DNA of 64,000 nt, from the NCBI GenBank assembly GCA_029224185.1, contig CM055191.1, positions 26,171,805-26,235,804 on the forward strand, given 5' to 3'. Source of the stretch: Karalla daura. Its lineage: Eukaryota > Chordata > Actinopteri > Chaetodontiformes > Leiognathidae. Of this stretch, positions 7,854 to 19,396 are shown piece after piece. The translations under genes were made by a program, and so were the position numbers. Positions within the stretch are counted from its first letter, which is position 1; each line of letters starts with the position of its first letter. The notes beneath the pieces are model-generated. The model was not told the origin of the DNA. It was given only the letters and a program-made list of their open reading frames with translations, and made no database searches.

Positions 7854-10800
7854 AACGACGAGCCTCATCGTAGGCCCAGTGCAGCCTTTTCTCTCCATAA
7901 GCCCCCATTCATTGTCCCACCACTGCCATCAATGTTAAACGTTACACTACTCCTCGCGACTGTGGCCACAGTTCTCATAGTACACACACCAAATCGTGTC
8001 AGGGCGTTCTGGAGACTGTCCCCTACGGCGTGACAGTGAGCTCATATTCCAGATAGGTGAAAGCGCAGTCTCCATAGAGCCAAATGTTTATCACTTGGCC
8101 AATTCGGCTCGTTCCCATAAGAATGAATGGGAAAAACAGAACTCCACAAACAAACATTCGCAACGTTGCCATACTTTGACTTTGAAGCTTCATTTTCATT
8201 TCAAAAATTGAAGAATCTTGTGGCTTGTTTGTGTAGCGAGTTGCACGCTGATAGGTTGTATGGTTTGTCAGCAGCACCTCTTCTCGACGACCATGTGCCC
8301 AGGTGACTGCTCCAATGACTCCTCTGCTGACATGGTCATACAAAGTGATGAGGCGTCCAGCTTCAATGCACCCCAGCATATGGCACAGGCCCTGGGAGAC
8401 TCCCAGAGTTTGAAAGGGCCCCCTCAGCATTGGGCATGTCCAATCTCTTCTGCGCACCGGGCCGACATGCGGGATCGCTTAAAAATCAGCTCTCGTTTCG
8501 CTCTTTTCACGCTGCTCCCAGCCACACCCGAAGCAGCAGACAAATTCTTTTTTCCAGTTTTGTAGGAACATTGGTGCTCTCTCATGCGGGTTAGGCCATA
8601 AACCCGTGCGCCTTGTGAAATTTAAACGACGAGCCTCATCGTAGGCCCAGTGCAGCCTTTTCTCTCCATAAGCCCCCATTCATTGTCCCACCACTGCCAT
8701 CAATGTTAAACGTTACACTACTCCTCGCGACTGTGGCCACAGTTCTCATAGTACACACACCAAATCGTGTCAGGGCGTTCTGGAAACTCTCCCCTACGGC
8801 TTGACAGTTAGCTCATATTCCAGATAGGTGAAAGCGCAGTCTCCATAGAGCCAAATGTTTATCACTTGGCCAAATAGGTTCTTTCCCATAAGAATGAATG
8901 GGGAAAAGAGAACTCCACAAACAAACATTCGCAACGTTGCCATACTTTGACTTTGAAACTTCATTTTCATTTCAAAAATTGAAGAATCTTGTGGTGTGTT
9001 TGTAGAGCGAGTTGCACGCTGATAGGTTGTATGGTTTTTCAGCAGCACCTCTTCTCGACGACCATGTGCTCAAGTTCCTGCTCCATTGTCTCCTCTGCTG
9101 ACATGGTCATACAAAGTGATGAGGCGTCCACCTTCAATGCACCCCAGCAGATGGCACAGGCCCTGGGAGACTCCCAGAGTTTGAAAGGGCCCCCTCAGCA
9201 TTGGGCATGTCCAATCTCTTCTTAGCACCGGGCCGACATGCGGGATCGCTTAAAAATCAGCTCTCGTTTCGCTCTTTTCACGCTGCTCCCAGCCACACCC
9301 GAAGCAGCAGACAAATTCTTTTTTCCAGTTTTGTAGGAACATTGGTGCTCTCTCATGCGGGTTAGGCCATAAACCCGTGCGCCTTGTGAAATTTAAACGA
9401 CGAGCCTCATTGTAGGCCCAGTGCAGCCTTTTCTCTCCATGAGCCCCCATTCATTGTCCCACCACTGCCATCAATGCTAAACGCTACACTACTCGCGACT
9501 GTGGCCACAGTTCTCATACTACACACACCAAATCGTGTCAGGGCGTTCTGGAGACTGTCCCCTACGGCGTGACAGTGAGCTCATATTCCAGATAGGTGAA
9601 AGCGCAGTCTCCATAGAGCCAAATGTTTATCACTTGGCCAATTCGGCTCGTTCCCATAAGAATGAATGGGAAAAACAGAACTCCACAAACAAACATTCGC
9701 AACGTTGCCATACTTTGACTTTGAAACTTCATTTTCATTTCAAAAATTGAAGAATCTTGTGGTGTGTTTGTGTAGCGAGTTGCACGCTGATAGGTTGTAT
9801 GGTTTTTCAGCAGCACCTCTTCTCGACGACCATGTGCTCAAGTACCTGCTCCATTGTCTCCTCTGCTGACATGGTAATACAAAGTGATGAGGCGTCCAGC
9901 TTCAATGCACCCCAGCAGATGGCACAGGCCCTGGGAGACTCCCAGAGTTTGAAAGGGCCCCCTCAGCATTGGGCATGTCCAATCTCTTCTGCGCACCGGG
10001 CCGACATGCGGGATCGCTTAAAAATCAGCTCTCGTTTCGCTCTTTTCACGCTGCTCCCAGCCACACCCGAAGCAGCAGACAAATTTTTTTTTCCAGTTTT
10101 GTAGGAACATTGGTGCTCTCTCATGCGGGTTAGGCCATAAACCCGTGCGCCTTGTGAAATTTAAACGACGAGCCTCATTGTAGGCCAGTGCAGCCTTTTC
10201 TCTCCATAAGCCCCCATTCATTGTCCCACCACTGCCATCAATGTTAAACGTTACACTACTCCTCGCGACTGTGGCCACAGTTCTCATAGTACACACACCA
10301 AATCGTGTCAGGGCGTTCTGGAAACTCTCCCCTACGGCTTGACAGTTAGCTCATATTCCAGATAGGTGAAAGCGCAGTCTCCATAGAGCCAAATGTTTAT
10401 CACTTGGCCAAATAGGTTCTTTCCCATAAGAATGAATGGGGAAAAGAGAACTCCACAAACAAACATTCGCAACGTTGCCATACTTTGACTTTGAAACTTC
10501 ATTTTCATTTCAAAAATTGAAGAATCTTGTGGTGTGTTTGTAGAGCGAGTTGCACGCTGATAGGTTGTATGGTTTTTCAGCAGCACCTCTTCTCGACGAC
10601 CATGTGCTCAAGTTCCTGCTCCATTGTCTCCTCTGCTGACATGGTCATACAAAGTGATGAGGCGTCCACCTTCAATGCACCCCAGCAGATGGCACAGGCC
10701 CTGGGAGACTCCCAGAGTTTGAAAGGGCCCCCTCAGCATTGGGCATGTCCAATCTCTTCTTAGCACCGGGCCGACATGCGGGATCGCTTAAAAATCAGCT

Positions 10801-11701
10801 CTCGTTTCGCTCTTTTCACGCTGCTCCCAGCCACACCCGAAGCAGCAGACAAATTATTTTTTCCAGTTTTGTAGGAACATTGGTGCTCTCTCATGCGGGT
10901 TAGGCCATAAACCCGTGCGCCTTGTGAAATTTAAACGACGAGCCTCATTGTAGGCCCAGTGCAGCCTTTTCTCTCCATGAGCCCCCATTCATTGTCCCAC
11001 CACTGCCATCAATGCTAAACGCTACACTACTCGCGACTGTGGCCACAGTTCTCATACTACACACACCAAATCTTGTCAGGGCGTTCTGGAGACTGTCCCC
11101 TACGGCGTGACAGTGAGCTCATATTCCAGATAGGTGAAAGCGCAGTCTCCATAGAGCCAAATGTTTATCACTTGGCCAATTCGGCTCGTTCCCATAAGAA
11201 TGAATGGGAAAAACAGAACTCCACAAACAAACATTCGCAACGTTGCCATACTTTGGCTTTGAAACTTCATTTTCATTTCAAAAATTGAAGAATCTTGTGG
11301 TGTGTTTGTAGAGCGAGTTGCACGCTGATAGTTTGTATGGTTTTTCAGCAGCACCTCTTCTCGACGACCATGTGCTCAGGTACCTGCTCCAATGTCTCCT
11401 CTGCTGACATGGTAATACAAAGTGATGAGGCGTCCAGCTTCAATGCACCCCAGCAGATGGCACAGGCCCTGGGAGACTCCCAGAGTTTGAAAGGGCCCCC
11501 TCAGCATTGGGCATGTCCAATCTCTTCTTAGCACCGGGCCGACATGCGGGATCGCTTAAAAATCAGCTCTCGTTTCGCTCTTTTCACGCTGCTCCCTGCC
11601 ACACCCGAAGCAGCAGACAAATTCTTTTTTCCAGTTTTGTAGGAACATTGGTGCTCTCTCATGCGGGGCAGGCCATAAACCCGTGCGCCTTGTGAAATTT
11701 A
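7854..11701. repeat. Five-monomer higher-order unit, copy 2 (Rc-Aa-Re-Aa-Rb)
   Basis: 3,848 bp, monomers at 7854, 8625, 9396, 10164 and 10934. It repeats the subtype order and fingerprints of 4003-7853, including gaagcttc (near 8,186) and taggccagtg (near 10,181). The third unit carries the 3-bp deletion version (gctaaacgctac), which accounts for the length difference and suggests later conversion of that unit. Confidence 0.88.
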
Positions 11702-13242
11702 AACGACGAGCCTCATCGTAGGCCCAGTGCAGCCTTTTCTCTCCATGACCCCCATTCATTGTCCCACCACAGCCATCAATGTTAAACGTTACACTACTCC
11801 TCGCGTCTGTGGCCACAGTTCTCATAGTACACACACCAAATCGTGTCAGGGCGTTCTGGAGACTGTCCCCTACGGCGTGACAGTGAGCTCATATTCCAGA
11901 TAGGTGAAAGCGCAGTCTCCATAGAGCCAAATGTTTATCACTTGGCCAATTTGGCTTTTTCCCATAAGAATGAATGGGAAAAACAGAACTCCACAATCAA
12001 ACATTCGCAACTTTGCCATTCTTTGACTTTGAAACTTCATTTTCATTTCAAAAATTGAAGAATCTTGTGGCTTGTTTGTGTAGCGAGTTGCACGCTGATA
12101 GGTTGTATGGTTTGTCAGCAGCACCTCTTCTCGACGACCATGTGCCCAGGTACCTGCTCCAATGACTCCTCTGCTGACATGGTCATACAAAGTGATGAGG
12201 CGTCCAGCTTCAATGCACCCCAGCATATGGCACAGGCCCTGGGAGACTCCCAGAGTTTGAAAGGGCCCCCTCAGCATTGGGCATGTCCAATCTCTTCTTA
12301 GCACCGGGCCGACATGCGGGATCGCTTAAAAATCAGCTCTCGTTTTGCTCTTTTCACGCTGCTCCCAGCCACACCCGAAGCAGCAGACAAATTCTTTTTT
12401 CCAGTTTTGTAGGAAGATTGGTGCTCTCTCATGCGGGGCAGGCCATAAACCCGTGCGCCTTGTGAAATTTAAACGACGAGCCTCATCGTAGGCCCAGTGC
12501 AGCCTTTTCTCTCCATAAGCCCCCATTCATTGTCCCACCACTGCCATCAATGTTAAACGTTACACTACTCCTCGCGACTGTGGCCACAGTTCTCATAGTA
12601 CACACACCAAATCGTGTCAGGGCGTTCTGGAGACTGTCCCCTACGGCGTGACAGTGAGCTCATATTCCAGATAGGTGAAAGCGCAGTCTCCATAGAGCCA
12701 AATGTTTATCACTTGGCCAAATAGGTTCTTTCCCATAAGAATGAATGGGGAAAAGAGAACTCCACAAACAAACATTCGCAACGTTGCCATACTTTGACTT
12801 TGAAACTTCATTTTCATTTCAAAAATTGAAGAATCTTGTGGTGTGTTTGTAGAGCGAGTTGCACGCTGATAGGTTGTATGGTTTTTCAGCAGCACCTCTT
12901 CTCGACGACCATGTGCTCAAGTTCCTGCTCCATTGTCTCCTCTGCTGACATGGTCATACAAAGTGATGAGGCGTCCACCTTCAATGCACCCCAGCAGATG
13001 GCACAGGCCCTGGGAGACTCCCAGAGTTTGAAAGGGCCCCCTCAGCATTGGGCATGTCCAATCTCTTCTTAGCACCGGGCCGACATGCGGGATCGCTTAA
13101 AAATCAGCTCTCGTTTCGCTCTTTTCACGCTGCTCCCAGCCACACCCGAAGCAGCAGACAAATTCTTTTTTCCAGTTTTGTAGGAACATTGGTGCTCTCT
13201 CATGCGGGTTAGGCCATAAACCCGTGCGCCTTGTGAAATTTA
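11702..13242. repeat. Two mosaic monomers (Qc' and A/R-a)
   Basis: Monomers at 11702 (770 bp, single-base deletion in ccatgacccc) and 12472 (771 bp). The first is closely matched by the unit at 27,872, which carries the same deletion. The second has R-type agactgtcc and cgtgacagtgag followed by A-type aataggttc, so a conversion boundary lies between about 12,655 and 12,720. Confidence 0.85.
11956..11983. repeat. Perfect 10-bp-arm hairpin in the monomer (Q-type example)
   Basis: Arms TTTTTCCCAT (11956-11965) and ATGGGAAAAA (11974-11983) flank the 8-base loop aagaatga. A version of this inverted repeat occurs in every monomer, near monomer positions 258-285. R-type monomers keep 7-bp arms (TTCCCAT/ATGGGAA, for example 1030-1036 and 1045-1051). 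A-type monomers have an inner stem with one extra G on the right, plus an outer pair GTTCT/AGAAC (254-258 and 285-289). It could form a hairpin or cruciform; a role is not shown. Confidence 0.85.
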
Positions 13243-16200
13243 AACGACGAGCCTCATTGTAGGCCCAGTGCAGCCTTTTCTCTCCATGAGCCCCCATTCA
13301 TTGTCCCACCACTGCCATCAATGCTAAACGCTACACTACTCGCGACTGTGGCCACAGTTCTCATACTACACACACCAAATCGTGTCAGGGCGTTCTGGAG
13401 ACTGTCCCCTACGGCGTGACAGTGAGCTCATATTCCAGATAGGTGAAAGCGCAGTCTCCATAGAGCCAAATGTTTATCACTTGGCCAATTCGGCTCGTTC
13501 CCATAAGAATGAATGGGAAAAACAGAACTCCACAAACAAACATTCGCAACGTTGCCATACTTTGGCTTTGAAACTTCATTTTCATTTCAAAAATTGAAGA
13601 ATCTTGTGGTGTGTTTGTAGAGCGAGTTGCACGCTGATAGGTTGTATGGTTTGTCAGCAGCACCTCTTCTCGACGACCATGTGCCCAGGTACCTGCTCCA
13701 ATGACTCCTCTGCTGACATGGTCATACAAAGTGATGAGGCGTCCAGCTTCAATGCACCCCAGCATATGGCACAGGCCCTGGGAGACTCCCAGAGTTTGAA
13801 AGGGCCCCCTCAGCATTGGGCATGTCCAATCTCTTCTTAGCACCGGGCCGACATGCGGGATCGCTTAAAAATCAGCTCTCGTTTTGCTCTTTTCACGTTG
13901 CTCCCAGCCACACCCGAAGCAGCAGACAAATTCTTTTTTCCAGTTTTGTAGGAAGATTGGTGCTCTCTCATGCGGGGCAGGCCATAAACCCGTGCGCCTT
14001 GTGAAATTTAAACGACGAGCCTCATCGTAGGCCCAGTGCAGCCTTTTCTCTCCATAAGCCCCCATTCATTGTCCCACCACTGCCATCAATGTTAAACGTT
14101 ACACTACTCCTCGCGACTGTGGCCACAGTTCTCATAGTACACACACCAAATCGTGTCAGGGCGTTCTGGAGACTGTCCCCTACGGCGTGACAGTGAGCTC
14201 ATATTCCAGATAGGTGAAAGCGCAGTCTCCACAGAGCCAAATGTTTATCACTTGGCCAATTCGGCTCGTTCCCATAAGAATGAATGGGAAAAACAGAACT
14301 CCACAAACAAACATTCGCAACGTTGCCATATTTTGGCTTTGAAACTTCATTTTCATTTCAAAAATTGAAGAATCTTGTGGTGTGTTTGTAGAGCGAGTTG
14401 CACGCTGATAGTTTGTATGGTTTTTCAGCAGCACCTCTTCTCGACGACCATGTGCTCAGGTACCTGCTCCAATGTCTCCTCTGCTGACATGGTCATACAA
14501 AGTGATGAGGCGTCCAGCTTCAATGCACCCCAGCAGATGGCACAGGCCCTGGGAGACTCCCAGAGTTTGAAAGGGCCCCCTCAGCATTGGGCATGTCCAA
14601 TCTCTTCTTAGCACCGGGCCGACATGCGGGATCGCTTAAAAATCAGCTCTCGTTTCGCTCTTTTCACGCTGCTCCCTGCCACACCCGAAGCAGCAGACAA
14701 ATTCTTTTTTCCAGTTTTGTAGGAAGATTGGTGCTCTCTCATGCGGGGCAGGCCATAAACCCGTGCGCCTTGTGAAATTTAAACGACGAGCCTCATCGTA
14801 GGCCCAGTGCAGCCTTTTCTCTCCATAAGCCCCCATTCATTGTCCCACCACTGCCATCAATGTTAAACGTTACACTACTCCTCGCGACTGTGGCCACAGT
14901 TCTCATAGTACACACACCAAATCGTGTCAGGGCGATCTGGAAACTCTCCCCTACGGCTTGACAGTTAGCTCATATTCCAGATAGGTGAAAGCGCAGTCTC
15001 CATAGAGCCAAATGTTTATCACTTGGAAAATAGGTTCTTTCCCATAAGAATGAATGGGGAAAAGAGAACTCCACAAACAAACATTCGCAACGTTGCCATA
15101 CTTTGACTTTGAAACTTCATTTTCATTTAAAAAATTGAAGAATCTTGTGGTGTGTTTGTAGAGCGAGTTGCACGCTGATAGGTTGTATGGTTTTTCAGCA
15201 GCACCTCTTCTCGACGACCATGTGCTCAAGATCCTGCTCCATTGTCTCCTCTGCTGACATGGTCATACAAAGTGATGAGGCGTCCACCTTCAATGCACCC
15301 CAGCAGATGGCACAGGCCCTGGGAGACTCCCAGAGTTTGAAAGGGCCCCCTCAGCATTGGGCATGTCCAATCTCTTCTTAGCACCGGGCCGACATGCGGG
15401 ATCGCTTAAAAATCAGCTCTCGTTTCGCTCTTTTCACGCTGCTCCCAGCCACACCCGAAGCAGCAGACAAATTCTTTTTTCCAGTTTTGTAGGAACATTG
15501 GTGCTCTCTCATGCGGGTTAGGCCATAAACCCGTGCGCCTTGTGAAATTTAAACGACGAGCCTCATTGTAGGCCCAGTGCAGCCTTTTCTCTGCATGAGC
15601 CCCCATTCATTGTCCCACCACTGCCATCAATGCTAAACGCTACACTACTCGCGACTGTGGCCACAGTTCTCATACTACACACACCAAATCGTGTCAGGGC
15701 GTTCTGGAGACTGTCCCCTACGGCGTGACAGTGAGCTCATATTCCAGATAGGTGAAAGCGCAGTCTCCATAGAGCCAAATGTTTATCACTTGGCCAATTT
15801 GGCTTTTTCCCATAAGAATGAATGGGAAAAACAGAACTCCACAAAGAAACATTCGCAACGTTGCCATACTTTGGCTTTGAAACTTCATTTTCATTTCAAA
15901 AATTGAAGAATCTTGTGGTGTGTTTGTAGAGCGAGTTGCACGCTGATAGTTTGTATGGTTTTTCAGCAGCACCTCTTCTCGACGACCATGTGCTCAGGTA
16001 CCTGCTCCAATGTCTCCTCTGCTGACATGGTAATACAAAGTGATGAGGCGTCCAGCTTCAATGCACCCCAGCAGATGGCACAGGCCCTGGGAGACTCCCA
16101 GAGTTTGAAAGGGCCCCCTCAGCATTGGGCATGTCCAATCTCTTCTTAGCACCGGGCCGACATGCGGGATCGCTTAAAAATCAGCTCTCGTTTCGCTCTT

Positions 16201-16319
16201 TTCACGCTGCTCCCAGCCACACCCGAAGCAGCAGACAAATTCTTTTTTCCAGTTTTGTAGGAACATTGGTGCTCTCTCATGCGGGTTAGGCCATAAACCC
16301 GTGCGCCTTGTGAAATTTA
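13243..16319. repeat. Four-monomer higher-order unit, copy 1 (Rc'-Rb-Aa'-Qb)
   Basis: 3,077 bp, monomers at 13243, 14011, 14782 and 15552. Rare markers: cacgttgctcc (near 13,896), ccatattttggc (near 14,326), ggcgatctgg (near 14,931), cttggaaaatagg (near 15,022), ctctgcatgag (near 15,590) and acaaagaaac (near 15,842). All recur 3,077 bp downstream. Confidence 0.92.
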
Positions 16320-19300
16320 AACGACGAGCCTCATTGTAGGCCCAGTGCAGCCTTTTCTCTCCATGAGCCCCCATTCATTGTCCCACCACTGCCATCAATG
16401 CTAAACGCTACACTACTCGCGACTGTGGCCACAGTTCTCATACTACACACACCAAATCGTGTCAGGGCGTTCTGGAGACTGTCCCCTACGGCGTGACAGT
16501 GAGCTCATATTCCAGATAGGTGAAAGCGCAGTCTCCATAGAGCCAAATGTTTATCACTTGGCCAATTCGGCTCGTTCCCATAAGAATGAATGGGAAAAAC
16601 AGAACTCCACAAACAAACATTCGCAACGTTGCCATACTTTGGCTTTGAAACTTCATTTTCATTTCAAAAATTGAAGAATCTTGTGGTGTGTTTGTAGAGC
16701 GAGTTGCACGCTGATAGGTTGTATGGTTTGTCAGCAGCACCTCTTCTCGACGACCATGTGCCCAGGTACCTGCTCCAATGACTCCTCTGCTGACATGGTC
16801 ATACAAAGTGATGAGGCGTCCAGCTTCAATGCACCCCAGCATATGGCACAGGCCCTGGGAGACTCCCAGAGTTTGAAAGGGCCCCCTCAGCATTGGGCAT
16901 GTCCAATCTCTTCTTAGCACCGGGCCGACATGCGGGATCGCTTAAAAATCAGCTCTCGTTTTGCTCTTTTCACGTTGCTCCCAGCCACACCCGAAGCAGC
17001 AGACAAATTCTTTTTTCCAGTTTTGTAGGAAGATTGGTGCTCTCTCATGCGGGGCAGGCCATAAACCCGTGCGCCTTGTGAAATTTAAACGACGAGCCTC
17101 ATCGTAGGCCCAGTGCAGCCTTTTCTCTCCATAAGCCCCCATTCATTGTCCCACCACTGCCATCAATGTTAAACGTTACACTACTCCTCGCGACTGTGGC
17201 CACAGTTCTCATAGTACACACACCAAATCGTGTCAGGGCGTTCTGGAGACTGTCCCCTACGGCGTGACAGTGAGCTCATATTCCAGATAGGTGAAAGCGC
17301 AGTCTCCACAGAGCCAAATGTTTATCACTTGGCCAATTCGGCTCGTTCCCATAAGAATGAATGGGAAAAACAGAACTCCACAAACAAACATTCGCAACGT
17401 TGCCATATTTTGGCTTTGAAACTTCATTTTCATTTCAAAAATTGAAGAATCTTGTGGTGTGTTTGTAGAGCGAGTTGCACGCTGATAGTTTGTATGGTTT
17501 TTCAGCAGCACCTCTTCTCGACGACCATGTGCTCAGGTACCTGCTCCAATGTCTCCTCTGCTGACATGGTCATACAAAGTGATGAGGCGTCCAGCTTCAA
17601 TGCACCCCAGCAGATGGCACAGGCCCTGGGAGACTCCCAGAGTTTGAAAGGGCCCCCTCAGCATTGGGCATGTCCAATCTCTTCTTAGCACCGGGCCGAC
17701 ATGCGGGATCGCTTAAAAATCAGCTCTCGTTTCGCTCTTTTCACGCTGCTCCCTGCCACACCCGAAGCAGCAGACAAATTCTTTTTTCCAGTTTTGTAGG
17801 AAGATTGGTGCTCTCTCATGCGGGGCAGGCCATAAACCCGTGCGCCTTGTGAAATTTAAACGACGAGCCTCATCGTAGGCCCAGTGCAGCCTTTTCTCTC
17901 CATAAGCCCCCATTCATTGTCCCACCACTGCCATCAATGTTAAACGTTACACTACTCCTCGCGACTGTGGCCACAGTTCTCATAGTACACACACCAAATC
18001 GTGTCAGGGCGATCTGGAAACTCTCCCCTACGGCTTGACAGTTAGCTCATATTCCAGATAGGTGAAAGCGCAGTCTCCATAGAGCCAAATGTTTATCACT
18101 TGGAAAATAGGTTCTTTCCCATAAGAATGAATGGGGAAAAGAGAACTCCACAAACAAACATTCGCAACGTTGCCATACTTTGACTTTGAAACTTCATTTT
18201 CATTTAAAAAATTGAAGAATCTTGTGGTGTGTTTGTAGAGCGAGTTGCACGCTGATAGGTTGTATGGTTTTTCAGCAGCACCTCTTCTCGACGACCATGT
18301 GCTCAAGATCCTGCTCCATTGTCTCCTCTGCTGACATGGTCATACAAAGTGATGAGGCGTCCACCTTCAATGCACCCCAGCAGATGGCACAGGCCCTGGG
18401 AGACTCCCAGAGTTTGAAAGGGCCCCCTCAGCATTGGGCATGTCCAATCTCTTCTTAGCACCGGGCCGACATGCGGGATCGCTTAAAAATCAGCTCTCGT
18501 TTCGCTCTTTTCACGCTGCTCCCAGCCACACCCGAAGCAGCAGACAAATTCTTTTTTCCAGTTTTGTAGGAACATTGGTGCTCTCTCATGCGGGTTAGGC
18601 CATAAACCCGTGCGCCTTGTGAAATTTAAACGACGAGCCTCATTGTAGGCCCAGTGCAGCCTTTTCTCTGCATGAGCCCCCATTCATTGTCCCACCACTG
18701 CCATCAATGCTAAACGCTACACTACTCGCGACTGTGGCCACAGTTCTCATACTACACACACCAAATCGTGTCAGGGCGTTCTGGAGACTGTCCCCTACGG
18801 CGTGACAGTGAGCTCATATTCCAGATAGGTGAAAGCGCAGTCTCCATAGAGCCAAATGTTTATCACTTGGCCAATTTGGCTTTTTCCCATAAGAATGAAT
18901 GGGAAAAACAGAACTCCACAAAGAAACATTCGCAACGTTGCCATACTTTGGCTTTGAAACTTCATTTTCATTTCAAAAATTGAAGAATCTTGTGGTGTGT
19001 TTGTAGAGCGAGTTGCACGCTGATAGTTTGTATGGTTTTTCAGCAGCACCTCTTCTCGACGACCATGTGCTCAGGTACCTGCTCCAATGTCTCCTCTGCT
19101 GACATGGTAATACAAAGTGATGAGGCGTCCAGCTTCAATGCACCCCAGCAGATGGCACAGGCCCTGGGAGACTCCCAGAGTTTGAAAGGGCCCCCTCAGC
19201 ATTGGGCATGTCCAATCTCTTCTTAGCACCGGGCCGACATGCGGGATCGCTTAAAAATCAGCTCTCGTTTCGCTCTTTTCACGCTGCTCCCAGCCACACC

Positions 19301-19396
19301 CGAAGCAGCAGACAAATTCTTTTTTCCAGTTTTGTAGGAACATTGGTGCTCTCTCATGCGGGGCAGGCCATTAACCCGTGCGCCTTGTGAAATTTA
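16320..19396. repeat. Four-monomer higher-order unit, copy 2 (Rc'-Rb-Aa'-Qb)
   Basis: 3,077 bp, monomers at 16320, 17088, 17859 and 18629. Every rare marker of copy 1 is present at the same offset, and spot comparison found no difference until the end, where copy 1 has gcgggttagg near 16,281 and copy 2 has gcggggcagg near 19,358. The last unit of this copy is also the first unit of the next higher-order repeat. Confidence 0.92.
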
